Of a stretch of DNA of 64,000 nt, positions 35,601 to 47,096 are shown in pieces. The notes under the pieces were generated by a model, which did not search any database, was not told where the DNA came from, and worked only from the letters and a program-made list of their open reading frames with translations. Within the stretch, counting starts at the first letter, position 1. The number at the start of each line of letters is the position of its first letter. Position numbers and translations under genes: made by a program. This DNA comes from Morella rubra (lineage: Eukaryota; Streptophyta; Magnoliopsida; Fagales; Myricaceae): positions 26,623,018 to 26,687,017 of the forward strand of contig CM025854.1 in assembly GCA_003952965.2 (NCBI GenBank). The letters are read 5' to 3'.

Positions 35601-38135
35601 AGTCTTCAAAGACAATAAAACTTATGCTTAAAATTTTGGAAAATTCAGAGAATAATCATGATAAGTGTAGGTGTATGATAACTCCAGTTTACGTGCATGT
35701 CTATGTGATCCATAGTTAACTCCAGTTTTACTTTGATTCTTGAAGGGAGAAACAGAAAACTTCAAGGCTTAGCTGCGGCTATCTTAAAATTGTGGGAGAA
35801 AAGTCTTATTGTGAAGATTGCTCTAAAGTGGGGAATCCCAAATACAAACAATGAGCAAATAGCGTATGAACTCAAGGCAAGTTGGATAGAATGTAGACTT
35901 TTGGGCTGTAGATAGGTCGGTTCTATTGACATGCTAGCATTCCTTTCCATGTATGAAAGTGCAAAGTTTGCCTATATTAATCATTGGCAGGCTTTACCAT
36001 GCTTGCGGTCTTCTGGTGACAGTATGTACATATTAGTGACCACCTCTTGATCTCCTTCACATGAGTATTATCCTTGTTTGAGTGCCATAGCTGCTGATTC
36101 AGTCTTTTATGCGTCAATCACCACAGCATTGCAGCAGAGAATGTGGTAGCTGCTACACAAGTGTTATGAACGCAAGACCACTTATATTGATGGCTGTCAA
36201 ACTTGAATTTTTTATGTTTCTTCTGGAAGGATCATGGGTAGGCTGTTATGCCTCTAACATCAAGACATACTTGCCTACCCACCTGCATCCACAATCTATG
36301 CTTTGATGCTGACTATCTTTCCTTTGTGTATGCATTATCTCCATGAATGTACGTATATTTGAACATTGAACGCCATTGCAGCATCTTACAGGAGGAGTGC
36401 TTTTGCTGCGTGACAAGTTTCTAATAATACTTTATAGGGGCAAGGACTTCCTTCCTGACGGAGTAGCCAAATTAATAGCAGAGAGAGAAACTGAGCTGAA
36501 AAGATGCCAACTTCATGAAGAAGGTGCACGGCTGAAAGCAATTGATGCTGTTTGTGTGGAATATGTAGCAACGGTAAACACTAGTACATCTGGCACTTTA
36601 TCAGAATCCCAAAATGCCCGAACAGAGTTCAGAAACCCAAAAACTGAAAATACAGAAGTCGAGATTAAATTGGAAGCTGAAAAACAAAGATTTGAGAAGG
36701 AACTACGAAACCAAGAGCACAAGCTTTGCATTGTAAGGGTCAACTGTGGATTTAATTTCCCTGTCATCTTATTTGATTACACGGTTGTTTATGAAAGATC
36801 TATTGTGAATTGGCAGCTTAACATAAAGATTGAGAAGTCAATGAAGGAGTTATCAAAGTTGAATGGTGCATGGGCACCAGCTGAGCGGGAAGCGGACCGG
36901 GAAATGATAACCGAAGAGGAGAGAGAATGTTTCCAGAAGATTGGACAGAAGATGGATAGTTGTCTAGTGCTTGGTAAAGCTTGGTTGTCTTGATGCATAA
37001 TAGCTCTATCATATATTCGTTGTTCTCTGTAGAAGTCAATATTCTTAGTTAGACTAGTCCATTACCAACAATGAATTTTCCCTTTGCTTCTTATGAGCTT
37101 TTTTTTTTTTTTTTCTGGGATGGTAGTAAGTTGGTTATGGGGCTGTGGTTTTGAGGCATATGGTGTCAACTATCTCAATAGATTCTTCCGTAGTTGATCT
37201 GTGTAGTTTAGCAGTATTACTTGAGACACCAGTTTTTCCTAAAAGGAAGTAACGAAGGGACCTGAAAATCCCATCTGGAAGTGGTATTAAGAAGTAGTCT
37301 CAGTTGCCCAATTCTGTTGGTTGACTTTTTCTGCTTACTCATATCTCATTTAATGTTGGCTTCAGGCCGGCGTGGGGTCTTTGATGGTGTAATAGAAGGC
37401 CTCCATCAGCACTGGAAATACAGAGAAGTTGTCAAGGTGATTACAAAGCAGAAATTGTTTCGGCAGGTCCTTTGTACTGCCAAATTTCTTGAAGCAGAAA
37501 GTGGTGGAATTCTTGTTTCAGTGGACAAGCAAAAAGAAGGTCATGCTATTATTCTTTACCGTGGAAAGAACTACAGAAGGTCTCAAAAACCAGGGCCTGA
37601 GAGTCTTTTGACCAAGAGAGAAGCACTACATAGATCCCTTGAGATGCAGAGAATTGGAGTAAGTGTTCTTGTTTTGTCACTTGTATGTACGGGGGGCACC
37701 ATCTCCTGGTTCTGAAAGTTTTTTTGTCAAATCCATTTTTATCATCATGTGGTTAGTAACTCTGATTTGAACTTCTGTTTTGTCTCAGTCACTGAAGTTT
37801 TTTGCTTATCAGAGACAGCAAGAAATCACATATTTGAAATGCAAATTGGTAATATTGAACCCTTAGCTTATACATGTTTCATTTGCATAATTTTTAAGTA
37901 GTTTTATAAGCACTAATTGAAGCAAGCTTCCCATATTTTATTTTTATCATTTTGAACTGAATAGACGATGTTTTCTACTTACTCCTACATGCCCCGTTTC
38001 ATTGGCTTTGTAATTGGTGGGCACTAAACGTAGAATGTTTGGTTCATTGTTTAGCTAATGATTTTGCAGGCAGATCTGCAGCAAAGCAGGTCTATAGATA
38101 CCAGAGAATGTGAAGTTTCACAAACCATTAGGTAA
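32653..38135 (+). CDS. CRS1: Chloroplast CRM-domain group II intron splicing factor, CRS1-like
   Basis: Eight exons: 32653-33405, 34204-34735, 35746-35876, 36382-36732, 36817-36973, 37366-37658, 37789-37848 and 38070-38135. All junctions keep frame, giving 780 residues. The start is ATG 32653; the frame is open 12 codons upstream but only from GTG. The N-terminus is Ser/Thr/Pro-rich, like a plastid transit peptide, followed by [16 protein letters not shown], a hallmark of this group. Three CRM RNA-binding domains lie at about 184-270, 410-505 and 615-715 ([18 protein letters not shown] and RRGVFDGV landmarks). The end, [13 protein letters not shown], resembles CRS1, which splices the plastid atpF group IIA intron; related CFM proteins are the alternative. 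Intron 3 has a GC donor. Confidence 0.9.
35877..36381 (+). other. Probable GC-AG intron of the CRS1-like gene
   Basis: Family alignment requires exon 3 to end ...YELK and exon 4 to begin [10 protein letters not shown]. The only in-frame solution is CTCAAG|gcaagt (35876/35877) joined to attgcag|CATCTT (36382). The donor is GC, but the rest of the site (AAG|gcaagt) fits U1 well, as is usual for the minority GC-AG class. Confidence 0.7.
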
Positions 38136-39301
38136 TACATTTGCCTGCCATGATCCATCTTACATGTTCAGCTCATTTGAGGAAGGATGCAAATACTGCA
38201 TACGAGGGGAACTCTCCATCTCCCACTCCCCACTTTATTTTGCAAATAAGGCTTTAGGTTGAACTTGGTTATTTCTTCATAGAAATATGCCTTAAATCAG
38301 AATCTTGTGTGGTCTTCCTTTTGTTTGTTTTTGGCTCAGTTTCTTGTATGCTCACATTGTCATTGCATCCACTTTTATGTGAGCTCTATAGCTCCTTGGT
38401 GCTCTTATTAGTTAATGCTACACATGAGGGAAGCTTTTTAACCAAAATCTCTCACTGGTCTCCAGAAAATGCTAATTCTGACTTTGTGCGCTCTTTTATA
38501 CCTTGTTCATTTCCAATGGGAAGATTCCCTTCTATATAGCTATTGTCAAAGGTTGAGACCATCATGAATTACTTTTCTGGCTGTATACAATTTTATTAAG
38601 CTACTGATCCATGATGACATAGAATGTCAAACTATGAGTAAATACTTGATGTGTGAATAATAATGCAATGCCATCCGCTTTTGTTCTGGATATCCATAGA
38701 ACGCATTTGGTAAATGTTTTTTGCTTTTGAAATATTGCTTTTATATATGCGTTTATGAAATGTTTTGGATCCAGATTTTTGAGTATCTTGCACTTTAGCT
38801 TGGCTGAGGATTCTCAAAAGTTTAAACAACTCAGATTGGTATCATTATATCCTTATTCCTTGGCAATTGGGGTGTCCAATATAATTAATAGGAATAAATA
38901 CATAGTTCGTCCTTGTGATTTGGCCGAAAATAAAATAAGTCTTTCAATTTAAAATCTATCAAGACTTTAGTCCCTCCGCGTCCCTTCAAATGTGAATGAT
39001 TTTAAATCTCAGGGACTAATTTTATGAATTTTAAAATTTAAAGACTTATTTGATTTTTGCACAAACTAGGGACAGACGTTGTATTTATCCCCAATTAATA
39101 ACAAGACAAAGTGCTCGACTTTCACTTATAGCTCTGTATTGTGGAGGCTCTACAATAATTATTGAGAAAATGTAGCTATTACTTTTGTTTATTGACATGT
39201 TCTTTCCAAGGTATGTATTACTTGCTATAATGAGGCTCAAATTTAAGGCCTATTTGTTTGATCAATTAGGATCCTAAGCTCAATACTTTGGACCATGATC
39301 A
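38136..39301. other. 3' region of CRS1-like gene and spacer
   Basis: Stop TAA at 38133-38135 overlaps a weak gt donor-like site. No further CRM exon is needed. The spacer is AT-rich and holds a MITE (38891-39092). The open frame at 38309-38539 has no recognisable domain. Confidence 0.5.
38883..39100. mobile_element. MITE of about 200 bp with 8-9 bp TSD
   Basis: Element 38891-39092 has imperfect terminal inverted repeats (ggaataaatacatagttcgt on the left; acgttgtatttatcccc on the right). It is flanked by aattaata at 38883-38890 and 39093-39100. Its size, ends and 8-9 bp duplication fit a Mutator-type MITE. It lies about 750 bp 3' of the CRS1-like stop codon. Confidence 0.75.
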
Positions 39302-39478
39302 GAAATTTCTCTCTTTGATTCTTCTCCTGCCAATGTGGGGGTTGGGAGGTTCATGTATCCGTCTGCAGCATTTTTCCAACAACATAAAGATGAAGAATTG
39401 TCTAAATATTTATCTCCACCTAAAAACAAAGTTGAAATATATGTACCTCCTGGGCAGAAGCAGATGGGTTGGGAGTAG
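39302..39478 (+). other. Orphan exon-like open frame ending in a stop
   Basis: After an acceptor-like tgatcag, 58 codons run to TAG at 39476-39478: they include SLFDSSPANVG, YPSAAFFQQHKDEELSKYL and end VPPGQKQMGWE. The composition looks like a real protein C-terminus. I do not recognise it. It cannot be joined in frame to the last CRS1-like exon by the nearby sites. It may be the last exon of a lost gene or an alternative terminal exon broken by one base. Confidence 0.4.
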
Positions 39479-39552
39479 CCGGTGTTATTCCCACAATGCC
39501 CACCGGAGCTGACACATTCTGAATATGCTGTATGATCTATAATCCGATGGAT

Positions 39553-41330
39553 TCAGAACTTCAGTGAGAGATGATACATTATTTCTAAGGGTTTTCGCTG
39601 CTGTTTGAAGCACTGGGACAGTGATACTGACATTGCCTGTTCTGCTGTTTTGCCAGTTGGAACGGAACCAATCATGTGAAAACCAGTTTTAGCGGACAAA
39701 TCATTGCTGCGACAGCTGAATATATTGGAAGCCGAAGATGGAGTGATTGATGAAGAACCGTAGCACAAGGTAAGGTTTCTAAGGCATGGGCATAGCTGAA
39801 AAGGTAGTTGATTACGTCTAAAGAATAATGCGGTAGTTGTAGTATAGCTTTGGAGTGTCAATTCTACGTAGAGACAAATTAAAAGAATAGCAAAAGGAAC
39901 AAAGAAATTAAAGAAGAATATTAAATGATCAATAGAGATCAAAGATTAATTTTAAATGCAAATTGAAGTGAAGCAGAGTAACTAACAGAAAAAGTATTCA
40001 AATTTGACGAACAGCAAGGCGTTGGGAATCCCTTGCACAACTCCGGTATTTTAATTATTCTTAATTCAGTGAATAACTCAATTGGGAACTTAATTCTCAA
40101 AATTCCCAATCGGAAGGTATAGATTTTATTAAACCAAATGTAATCCTTTGAAAAATCATTCACCACTTTTAGAATACATAAATTATTATCCCTATTGAGA
40201 AAATCCAACGACGACAATATACTCAATGAGCAATATTGCAACAGAGAAGTAAATCAATGTAGATAAATAATTGATCCAAACATAATCAAAGAACTAATTC
40301 ATTCAATAGAAAAAGCATTACTGAATCCATAAACAAAATAAATTCTATGATTATTCGGAGAAGAAAACATTAACAATGAATTGAGAATGATAAAACAAAA
40401 GAGTTTTAGTAATAGAAAATCAAATACACAAATTAAGAATGAATTTAAAATATCATCTAGTGTGCAAGTTCATCCATAACCCCACTTGAGAATTTAGTTG
40501 CCCATACTAAGATGAATGAAAAAGAATTCTAGAGAAAAGAACCTCCAGTCCCCAAGTCTGCCGCCCCCTTTTACAATGAAAAGTTTAGCTTATATATGTC
40601 CCCCAACAAAACCCTAAAAAACGGAATAATAAAAAAACGCTAAAAAAATATCCTTTGGTTTCCGGGCTTGGATTGCGGCGCACTTTTGACCCAGTAAACT
40701 TTCGAATTAGAGAAATATCATCTCACAATGAATTGTAGCCCCTTAAGATAGCTTTCCAACGCATCAAGAATCGCATCCGTTCGATACGTGAATGGAAAAT
40801 TACGATCAAAATACTAAAATATGTCCAGGCTGTCTCCCAGTGAATTTCGGGCTTGGACTTCTTGCAGTTTCCTTTTGTGATCCTTTTTCCTTTTTTTTTT
40901 TCCTTTTTTTTTTTTTCTTGATCCAAATTGCTCTCAACCCCATGAGAGTCCTCCTTTGAATTTGACTGGGCTTTAACTTGCTCTTTTATAATCTTTGAAA
41001 TTAAACATAAAAATCTGCTTAAGAATAGCCCAAAGTAAATAGAAACTCAATTCAAGAATACATATTAATTCCAATTATTTCTATTCACATTTTAGCATTT
41101 TAGCCCAATAATAGAGTATCTAGAGAGCACTTTCGTACACTCATCACTAGTTGAGGGTTGTGTTAACATATCTAGAAGGACAAGTATTATCGTGCCAATC
41201 TATTCTGGCAATTCTCAGGATATGTTTTCATGGTTCATCAATAAAACCCGAAATCTCTATGTCATGATATGTAGGACAGGGATCTTCCCAGAAAGTGTCC
41301 AAAACATCAGCCACGCTGGAAATGGATGCA
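39553..41330 (-). pseudogene. LRK10L ectodomain relic 1, split by an insertion
   Basis: Reading minus from about 41330: FWEDPCPTYHDIEISGFIDEP, a stop, then ILRIARIDWHDNTCPSRYVN, broken off at 41152. It continues at 39803 with FQLCPCLRNLTLCYGSSS and SCRSNDLSAKTGF. These are landmarks of the cysteine-rich GUB_WAK-type ectodomain of LRK10L receptor kinases (PFWG, DxCP, VNTTL, LTLYYGC). An LTR-like element (39809-41146) splits it. No membrane or kinase exon follows on the minus strand, where the CRS1-like gene lies. Relics 57712-57925 and 60105-60420 are homologous. Confidence 0.75.
39804..41151. mobile_element. LTR-like insertion (1.34 kb) in ectodomain relic 1
   Basis: Element 39809-41146 starts TGATTACG and ends ACTCATCA. 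It is flanked by gtagt (39804-39808) and ctagt (41147-41151), a 5-bp duplication with one change. The homologous relic at 60105-60420 shows the uninterrupted sequence (aaggtagttgaaggttgtg at about 60250). No coding domain is inside, so it is a solo LTR or short non-autonomous element. Confidence 0.75.
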
Positions 41331-41399
41331 GGTGGTGTAATGCTCATCAACTGCAACCATAGGTACTGGAAGAACAAGGACGATAGTGAAGCAAAGCTG

Positions 41400-42712
41400 G
41401 AGAAGTTGGAATATCAAGGAGAGTTGGAGCATTGTACTGAATCCGTTGACTTCCAGCTTTGGAGGGAATATATTATTGGGTGGGTGGACGATATTGCCAG
41501 TCTATGACAATGAAACCTCTTGATAATGCCTCCGTAAGCAAATGTCTGAGAATTTTGATGGGGTGGCCTAACATGGGTTTTCTTTTCAGACACCCATGAC
41601 ATGTGATGCTGATTTAGTAGATTTACTTCAAGATGTGTTCCATGCGAAGGTATTTATGGTGTGTAATCATGGATCCTCCTTTTTCAGCTTCCTCAGGAAA
41701 TTGCTCATTGTATCGGTAATTGTCGAGCTCATTATTCGTGAACTTGGAAAATCGTGGAACTTGTAAAAACTAGGTGGTATAGAAATACTGTTTAAGATTT
41801 TGTCGCTATCGGTGATTGTCGAGTTGTAAGAACAGATTTCCTTTAACATCGGCTAAGATCTGTCTCTAGCGATTCTCAGGTGGTATACTATACTCCTTGA
41901 ATATCGTCAAAATTTCTGTTTATCATAACAACCACCCTTGATTTCCTGAATTTCATGTGATTTTTTTTCTCTTTTTTCTGTATTTTTTTTTCGTTCTTTT
42001 TACTGGACTTTGATTATAAATTACTAGACCGTTCTTTTTTTTTTCTGTAATTTTATAAATTCATGTTTCCAATTTCTAGTATAAGGGATTAAAATCTCCT
42101 TTGGGATGAATACACTTTTTGTTCGGGAATATAATTTAAATAATAAAATCTACATCTTTTTATCGGCTTGAATTTTTAGGACTTTGATTATAAATTACTA
42201 GACTGTTCTTTTTTTTGTAATTTTATAAATTCATGTTTCCAATTTCTAGTATAAGGGATTAAAATCTCCTTTGGGATGAATACACTTTTTGTTCGAGAAT
42301 ATAATTTAAATAATAAAATCTACATCTTCTTATCAGCTTGAATTTTTAGGACAAATAGTAGATTCGTAGAGTATTAAAGTCAAGGTCATTTCAGTTTCAT
42401 CCATCAAATATAGGAGGTTTGACTCATGCACTATAAACAATAAACTTTGTACCCTCCATCAAATTTGTTTGTCAACTTTGTGGATGAAAGTTTAACTGAA
42501 GGACTTGTTTTATAAAAATTACAAACTCAGAACCTCATCAATTGACTCCATCCCTTGGAAACAAAAATATTTTTTTTTTTTTTGCACCACTCTTTGGAAA
42601 AGACAGTTGAACACATCCAATTCTTCAAAATTATTGTACAATCTTACTCACTTTAAATATTGGACTTATGACACCACGAAGGTATGGAAGAGTACAACAC
42701 CTAACTCAAAAT
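41400..42712. repeat. 3' flank of RLK copy 1 with 174-bp tandem repeat
   Basis: This region is homologous to about 60500-62660, the 3' flank of RLK copy 3. It contains a tandem duplication, ggactttgattataaattac... at 42005-42178 and 42179-42352 (period 174). The small plus-strand open frame at 41295-41507 recurs at 60429-60626, but that is because the whole block is duplicated; the sequence overlaps the minus-strand ectodomain relics. Confidence 0.7.
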
Positions 42713-45445
42713 TCACAAAGGGATGCTTTCTGAATTAGAAGATTCTTGAGGTGACCTTGGAGGCGAAACTGAGGAAGGTTTTGGTGGTAATTGTAGGGAT
42801 TGAAGGCTACCTTCCAGCATCTCTATCACCTTACTCATTGATGGACGGTCTGAAGGATTTGCCAGAATGCACCACAAACTCACTGTTATCATCTTATGTA
42901 TTGTGTCTTCTTCTTCTCTTGTTATTTCCCCAAACCTATGTAAACCCTCTGATCTCCGTTCGAGTTTGGTATAAATGTAGTTTGGAAAATAATTTTCACT
43001 GCTCTGAGAGGTTCCATCTGGAAATTCTTCTCTTCGGCCTCCAACCATTGCTAGAATTAACATGCCGTAGCTGTAGACGTCAGACTTATGAGAGACTCCA
43101 CCCAAGCATCGATTGACTACCTCTGGTGCAATATACCCAATAGTTCCTTTCATGCCTGTCATTGACACAATACTCTCATTTGTTTTGCAAATTTTAGCAA
43201 GGCCAAAATCTGAGATCTTTGGGCACAAATGTTCATCCAACAGTATATTGTGGGGTTTTATGTCGAAGTGTAGAATTCTTGTTCTACAACCACGGTGCAA
43301 GTACTCTAGTCCTCGAGCGACGCCAACTGCAATACGGAACAAGGCTCTGATGTCCAGGTGACAATTTGTATTGGAAGATCCCTTATTATTTAGGAATCTA
43401 TCTAGGGATCCATTAGAGACGAACTCGTAAATTAGAGCCCTTTTATTTTTGGTCTTCTCATAGCAGAACCCCAAAAGAGCGACTATATTCACGTGTGATG
43501 TTCTACTGATGCTAACCACTTCGTTAATAAATTCTTCTCCATTACCTTTTGTCTCGTTCAAGACTTTCACTGCCACATCACGCCCATCATCTAACGTCCC
43601 TTTGTATACCACACCAAATCCTCCTTGTCCGACTTTATCTTTGAACGACGTAGTTAACTTCTTAACCTCTGCGTAAGTATACCGCCTTGGTGCTATTGAT
43701 CCATAGCTCCTTAAGATTTTATCGGCGTAAAAATCATCAAGATTTGCATCTATTCTCCTCCGAACCTGCGAATTATTTGACCCGCGTCTTCTTCTTCTCC
43801 TCAAGCAGCAGCATATAATCGAACAAGCTCTCTTCAAGCAGCACCATATAATCGAACAAGCACTCTTCAAGCAGCACCATATAATCGAACAAGCACTCTT
43901 CAAGCAGCACCATATAATCGAACAAGCACTCTTCAAGCAGCACCATATAATCGAACAAGCTCCCCTCAAGCAGCAGAATATAATCAAAGCTATTACTACA
44001 ATCACGATCGCAACTATTCCTATCAAGACTGCAAGTCCTGCAACTCCACCTGCAAGCAAGGAATCATTTAAGTCAATTAGTATAGTTCATTAGGGCGCAC
44101 ACAATATTACAAATGAGAAGTATGGAAACAAAATGAAACTTTTTTAGGACGATGGTTGTTCTCAAATTAGAAAGAACACACACAAACAAAATGAAACATT
44201 TTTACACACACACAGATCTAATCCAGAAATATCTATATATGCTTTTCTAATGTTAATCAAGCTCATGAGGCTAATAGAATATTGCCAAGCTAATTATTTT
44301 TGAATGCCTTTTTGTTTTTTTTTTTTTTTTCGGTTAATGACTATTTTCATCCTTGAATTTCCATCACTTTTAAAAATTTGTCCCAAGGTTTTCACGTAGT
44401 CATGCATAGTCCCTAAGATTTATGATTGTTAAAATAGTTCTTCGGTCCACTCTTGTTAGTGAATTGTCCAGTCAACTAACGGTCCTACACGTCATGGCCA
44501 ACCAAAAAATAACACATGTAACAAAATGTATTTAAATATGCTACGTCAATTTTATTGCGCCATATCAGTAAAAGAAAAAAATCAATTAACAATTTAAAAT
44601 AATTTCTTCATAGTTGCTACTTGGCTCAAACTTTGTAAGCCCCTGAAAATTTCTAGGACTCATGCTTGATGGTTTACAATGAGCAAAAATTACTTTTCGT
44701 CTCCCAACTATAAAATTAATATCATTTTTAAATCTAAACTACCAAATTCATTATATTTAGTTTTCGAATTAGCAAAATTCATTAACATGCACCATCTCAT
44801 AGAATTTAATAGTAAAAAAATGTGCCATAACATATTTCAATCAAAGGGCAAACATTGATAAATTTTAGTAGCTATATCTAGTAGTGTAAACCGCAAATTA
44901 ACATTGACCCATAATTGCAGAGCAAAAAATGATCTTTCCCTAATTTATAATACTTACTTAATCAACTTTATGCACTTTCTTCTTTTGCAGAGGTCAAAGG
45001 ACATTCCAGATTTGATCTTCTCATCCCTACGATCGGGGGAAATTAAATAGCCACACGATGCATCTATACCTATAATTAGTACATAACCCAATTGCATTTT
45101 TTTTTTCTTTAGGGTAAGTAGCCCAATTGCATTTTCATACTGCTGCGACTAGCGACTTCTCCATTATTTTATCCAGAAACCTCAAAAAAAAAAAGTGACC
45201 AAAACATAAATAAATAAAAGGCGCAGACCTGGACCAGGAATCTGTTCCTGCAGTGCTCGCCGATCCACCAACCGTCGTGATGGAACCAAGAACTTCCGTG
45301 GTGGCACAGTGAACCGCCGCGGGGGAAGTGAAGTTCGGACGTTGACGCACTCGAACGGGTTGTTGCAGCTTACATACTGCTGGTTGTCATCAGACTCAGC
45401 ACAGAAAGAGTTTGGTATAGAGATCAAGACGAGACATGCAAACAT
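42713..45445 (-). CDS. LRK10L-type receptor-like kinase, copy 1, nearly ectodomain-less
   Basis: Two minus-strand exons, 45445-45229 and 44049-42713, join in phase 1 to 517 residues. Exon 1 gives a signal peptide ([16 protein letters not shown]), the LRK10L-like start [12 protein letters not shown], then an Arg/Pro-rich stub. The expected Cys-rich ectodomain is missing. Exon 2 gives a membrane segment (about 75-97), five 11-residue repeats (98-152), an Arg run, and a kinase: GQGGFG loop, [33 protein letters not shown] for HRD makes it a non-RD kinase, as in immune receptors. An upstream ATG used in copy 2 is out of frame here through a one-base loss in a T-run, so the start is ATG 45445. It may be functional or dying. 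Confidence 0.7.
43811..43975 (-). repeat. 33-bp minisatellite inside the kinase gene (5 units)
   Basis: Five units of 33 bp encode (C/K)-rich 11-mers of the form [11 protein letters not shown]. The middle three are identical at protein level; the first has LRGA and the last has LKRA and IIC. Copy 3 of the gene has a single such unit ([13 protein letters not shown]), so the array arose by expansion of one unit at the membrane/cytosol border. Confidence 0.92.
44060..45228 (-). other. Intron of RLK copy 1
   Basis: The donor is CCAG|gtctgc at 45229/45228 and the acceptor ends at 44050. In RLK copy 3 an 81-bp linker exon lies next to the kinase exon; here the corresponding place has ttaggacgatgg text and no linker exon. 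44330-44560 is a non-coding AT-rich stretch. No ectodomain sequence is found inside. Confidence 0.65.
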
Positions 45446-46148
45446 GAAAAACAAGGAAAGGATGGTATGCTTGGAATCATACTAAAAGATATTGAAATAT
45501 GACATCCAAGAAACCAAGGGGAGACGCCACAAGATAGACTACGCGTATAAGTGCGCGACACAGAAATTGAGAATCATAATGTAAGAACTTCGCCTGAACA
45601 AGCTACGCAGAAATTGAGTGGCTTCCAAACGTCTGATTGTCTGCGTTTTTCTTTTTTGTTTTTATTCGCTTGACGAGTTTAGGTCAAGAAGAATTTTCGT
45701 CGGTCTTTATCCATACTTTCCAACCACGGAAATTAAGCCTACGAAATGAAACCTATCGACTCTGAGCGCAATGCAATTTCATAAGTGGCCGAAGTTGCCT
45801 GTGTGTTTCCTGGTCATTTAAACAAAAATCCGCTTTGACTTAACAAGCTTGCTGACCCAAAGAAGCAACCAAGAGAAAGAGAGATCAGGGAGTAATTTTG
45901 AGGTATCTTGGAAACAAATGTCTGACGGTAATTATAATCCCACTAGTATTCTTAGCACCCATTTAGCTCATTACCTCAAACCTAGGTGGCATGTACCAGC
46001 TACGTAGTTGGTCCAAAAGAGGCATGTGATAACTAAGTTTGCACAAAGCTGCCGTTGCCCTTCCGCATTTCGACCCCATGCACGCATGATTCCTGGCAAT
46101 TAATCTGCTAACTGCTTGAAATGGCAATATATATATGCAGCTCAGCCA
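45446..46148 (-). promoter_or_regulatory. 5' flank of RLK copy 1
   Basis: 45600-46148 is homologous to 59560-60100 and partly to 57470-57700, so this is a promoter block shared by the kinase copies. It ends sharply at cagccagtt (46148), after which unrelated DNA (the hydrolase relic region) begins. In the other copy the same word continues into ectodomain relic 2. I cannot point to a reliable TATA box. Confidence 0.5.
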
Positions 46149-46582
46149 GTTTACTAAAGTTCTGGACTCCTTAATTGTACCAAAGACTTTATACAAGACC
46201 AACCCCGCACCAACGATTGAGAAGCAATAGAAAGGAAAAAAGGAACATACATCTGGATTTACCAAGAGATTTACAACAGCAGGAGGTTCCCGCTTCCCTT
46301 AACCTGGTAGAATGTCTCATCCAAGTAGAATGACAACTTAAGAGACTAATAAACACAACTGAAACTGCACCATTTTTGTGATAAGATGAGGCTGTTGATA
46401 TTACAAAACGATTAGAAAAAAGTAAAAATGCAAGATTCCTCTCAATCTCTGAGCATACATACAGTTACAGAAAAAAATTTATATGAAGGATCACACCCGC
46501 CCTTGATAGATTACAAAATCAAGAGTGAAAATAGATTACTTTCTCTAGCATACCTTATTTAATTGCTGTACGTGTAAATTAA
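46149..46582 (-). other. 3' flank of the hydrolase relic
   Basis: Non-coding, presumably the 3' untranslated region of the hydrolase. It begins at the sharp junction with the kinase-cluster flank at 46148. I see no terminal inverted repeat at the junction. Confidence 0.4.
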
Positions 46583-47096
46583 TCACCAGACTAATCCCTT
46601 TCTTCTCCTAAACCTGTCAACACGGTCAGTGCTCATGCGAGACTTTTCAGGCTTGTTTGACTTTCTAAACTTCTCGAGTCGGCTGTCTAAACTGTTTCTA
46701 GAAACCTCTGGAAGATCCGAACCCAATTCAAATTTATCTGAAGTTCCACTTTCAGGTTTGTCCGAAGTTTCACTTTCAGATGGTTTGCTCTGCGAATCAG
46801 ATTCAACTGTTATTTTCTTAGAACCATTTGTGGCTGCTTTCGATTTCCCAATCGTCTGTACAAATTTCTTGAGATGTTTAATAAATTCTGGGTAAAGCTC
46901 AAGGTTGCAATGTCCACCTCCACTTAACCACAATGGTTCAAATTTTTGCTTTGAAAGCTCCCAAAGCCGCTTCCCATGGGACCAATCTACAACTTCATCC
47001 GCAGTCCCCTGAACATGGGAATACTATGTTTATTAGTAATTTCTGCAAGCATATTGTGGGAAAAGAAAAGAAAACCTCAGGAAAAAGGCCCCCCCA

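Noticed and set aside
38132-39301. Extension of the CRS1-like gene through a donor at 38132 to an exon at about 39270 or 39304
   Set aside because: Both possible acceptors lead into a frame that stops within about 17 codons, and the unspliced TAA at 38133 gives a C-terminus like that of CRS1.
41295-41507. Plus-strand open frame (and its copy 60429-60626)
   Set aside because: Its conservation is explained by duplication of the whole block. The opposite strand carries LRK10L ectodomain homology that matches known protein motifs.
42751-43361. Plus-strand open frames opposite the kinase exon
   Set aside because: Antisense shadows of the kinase coding exon, also present opposite copy 3.
43773-43958. 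Repetitive frame [11 protein letters not shown] on the minus strand
   Set aside because: It is the kinase minisatellite read in the wrong frame; the frame in line with the kinase domain is the real one.
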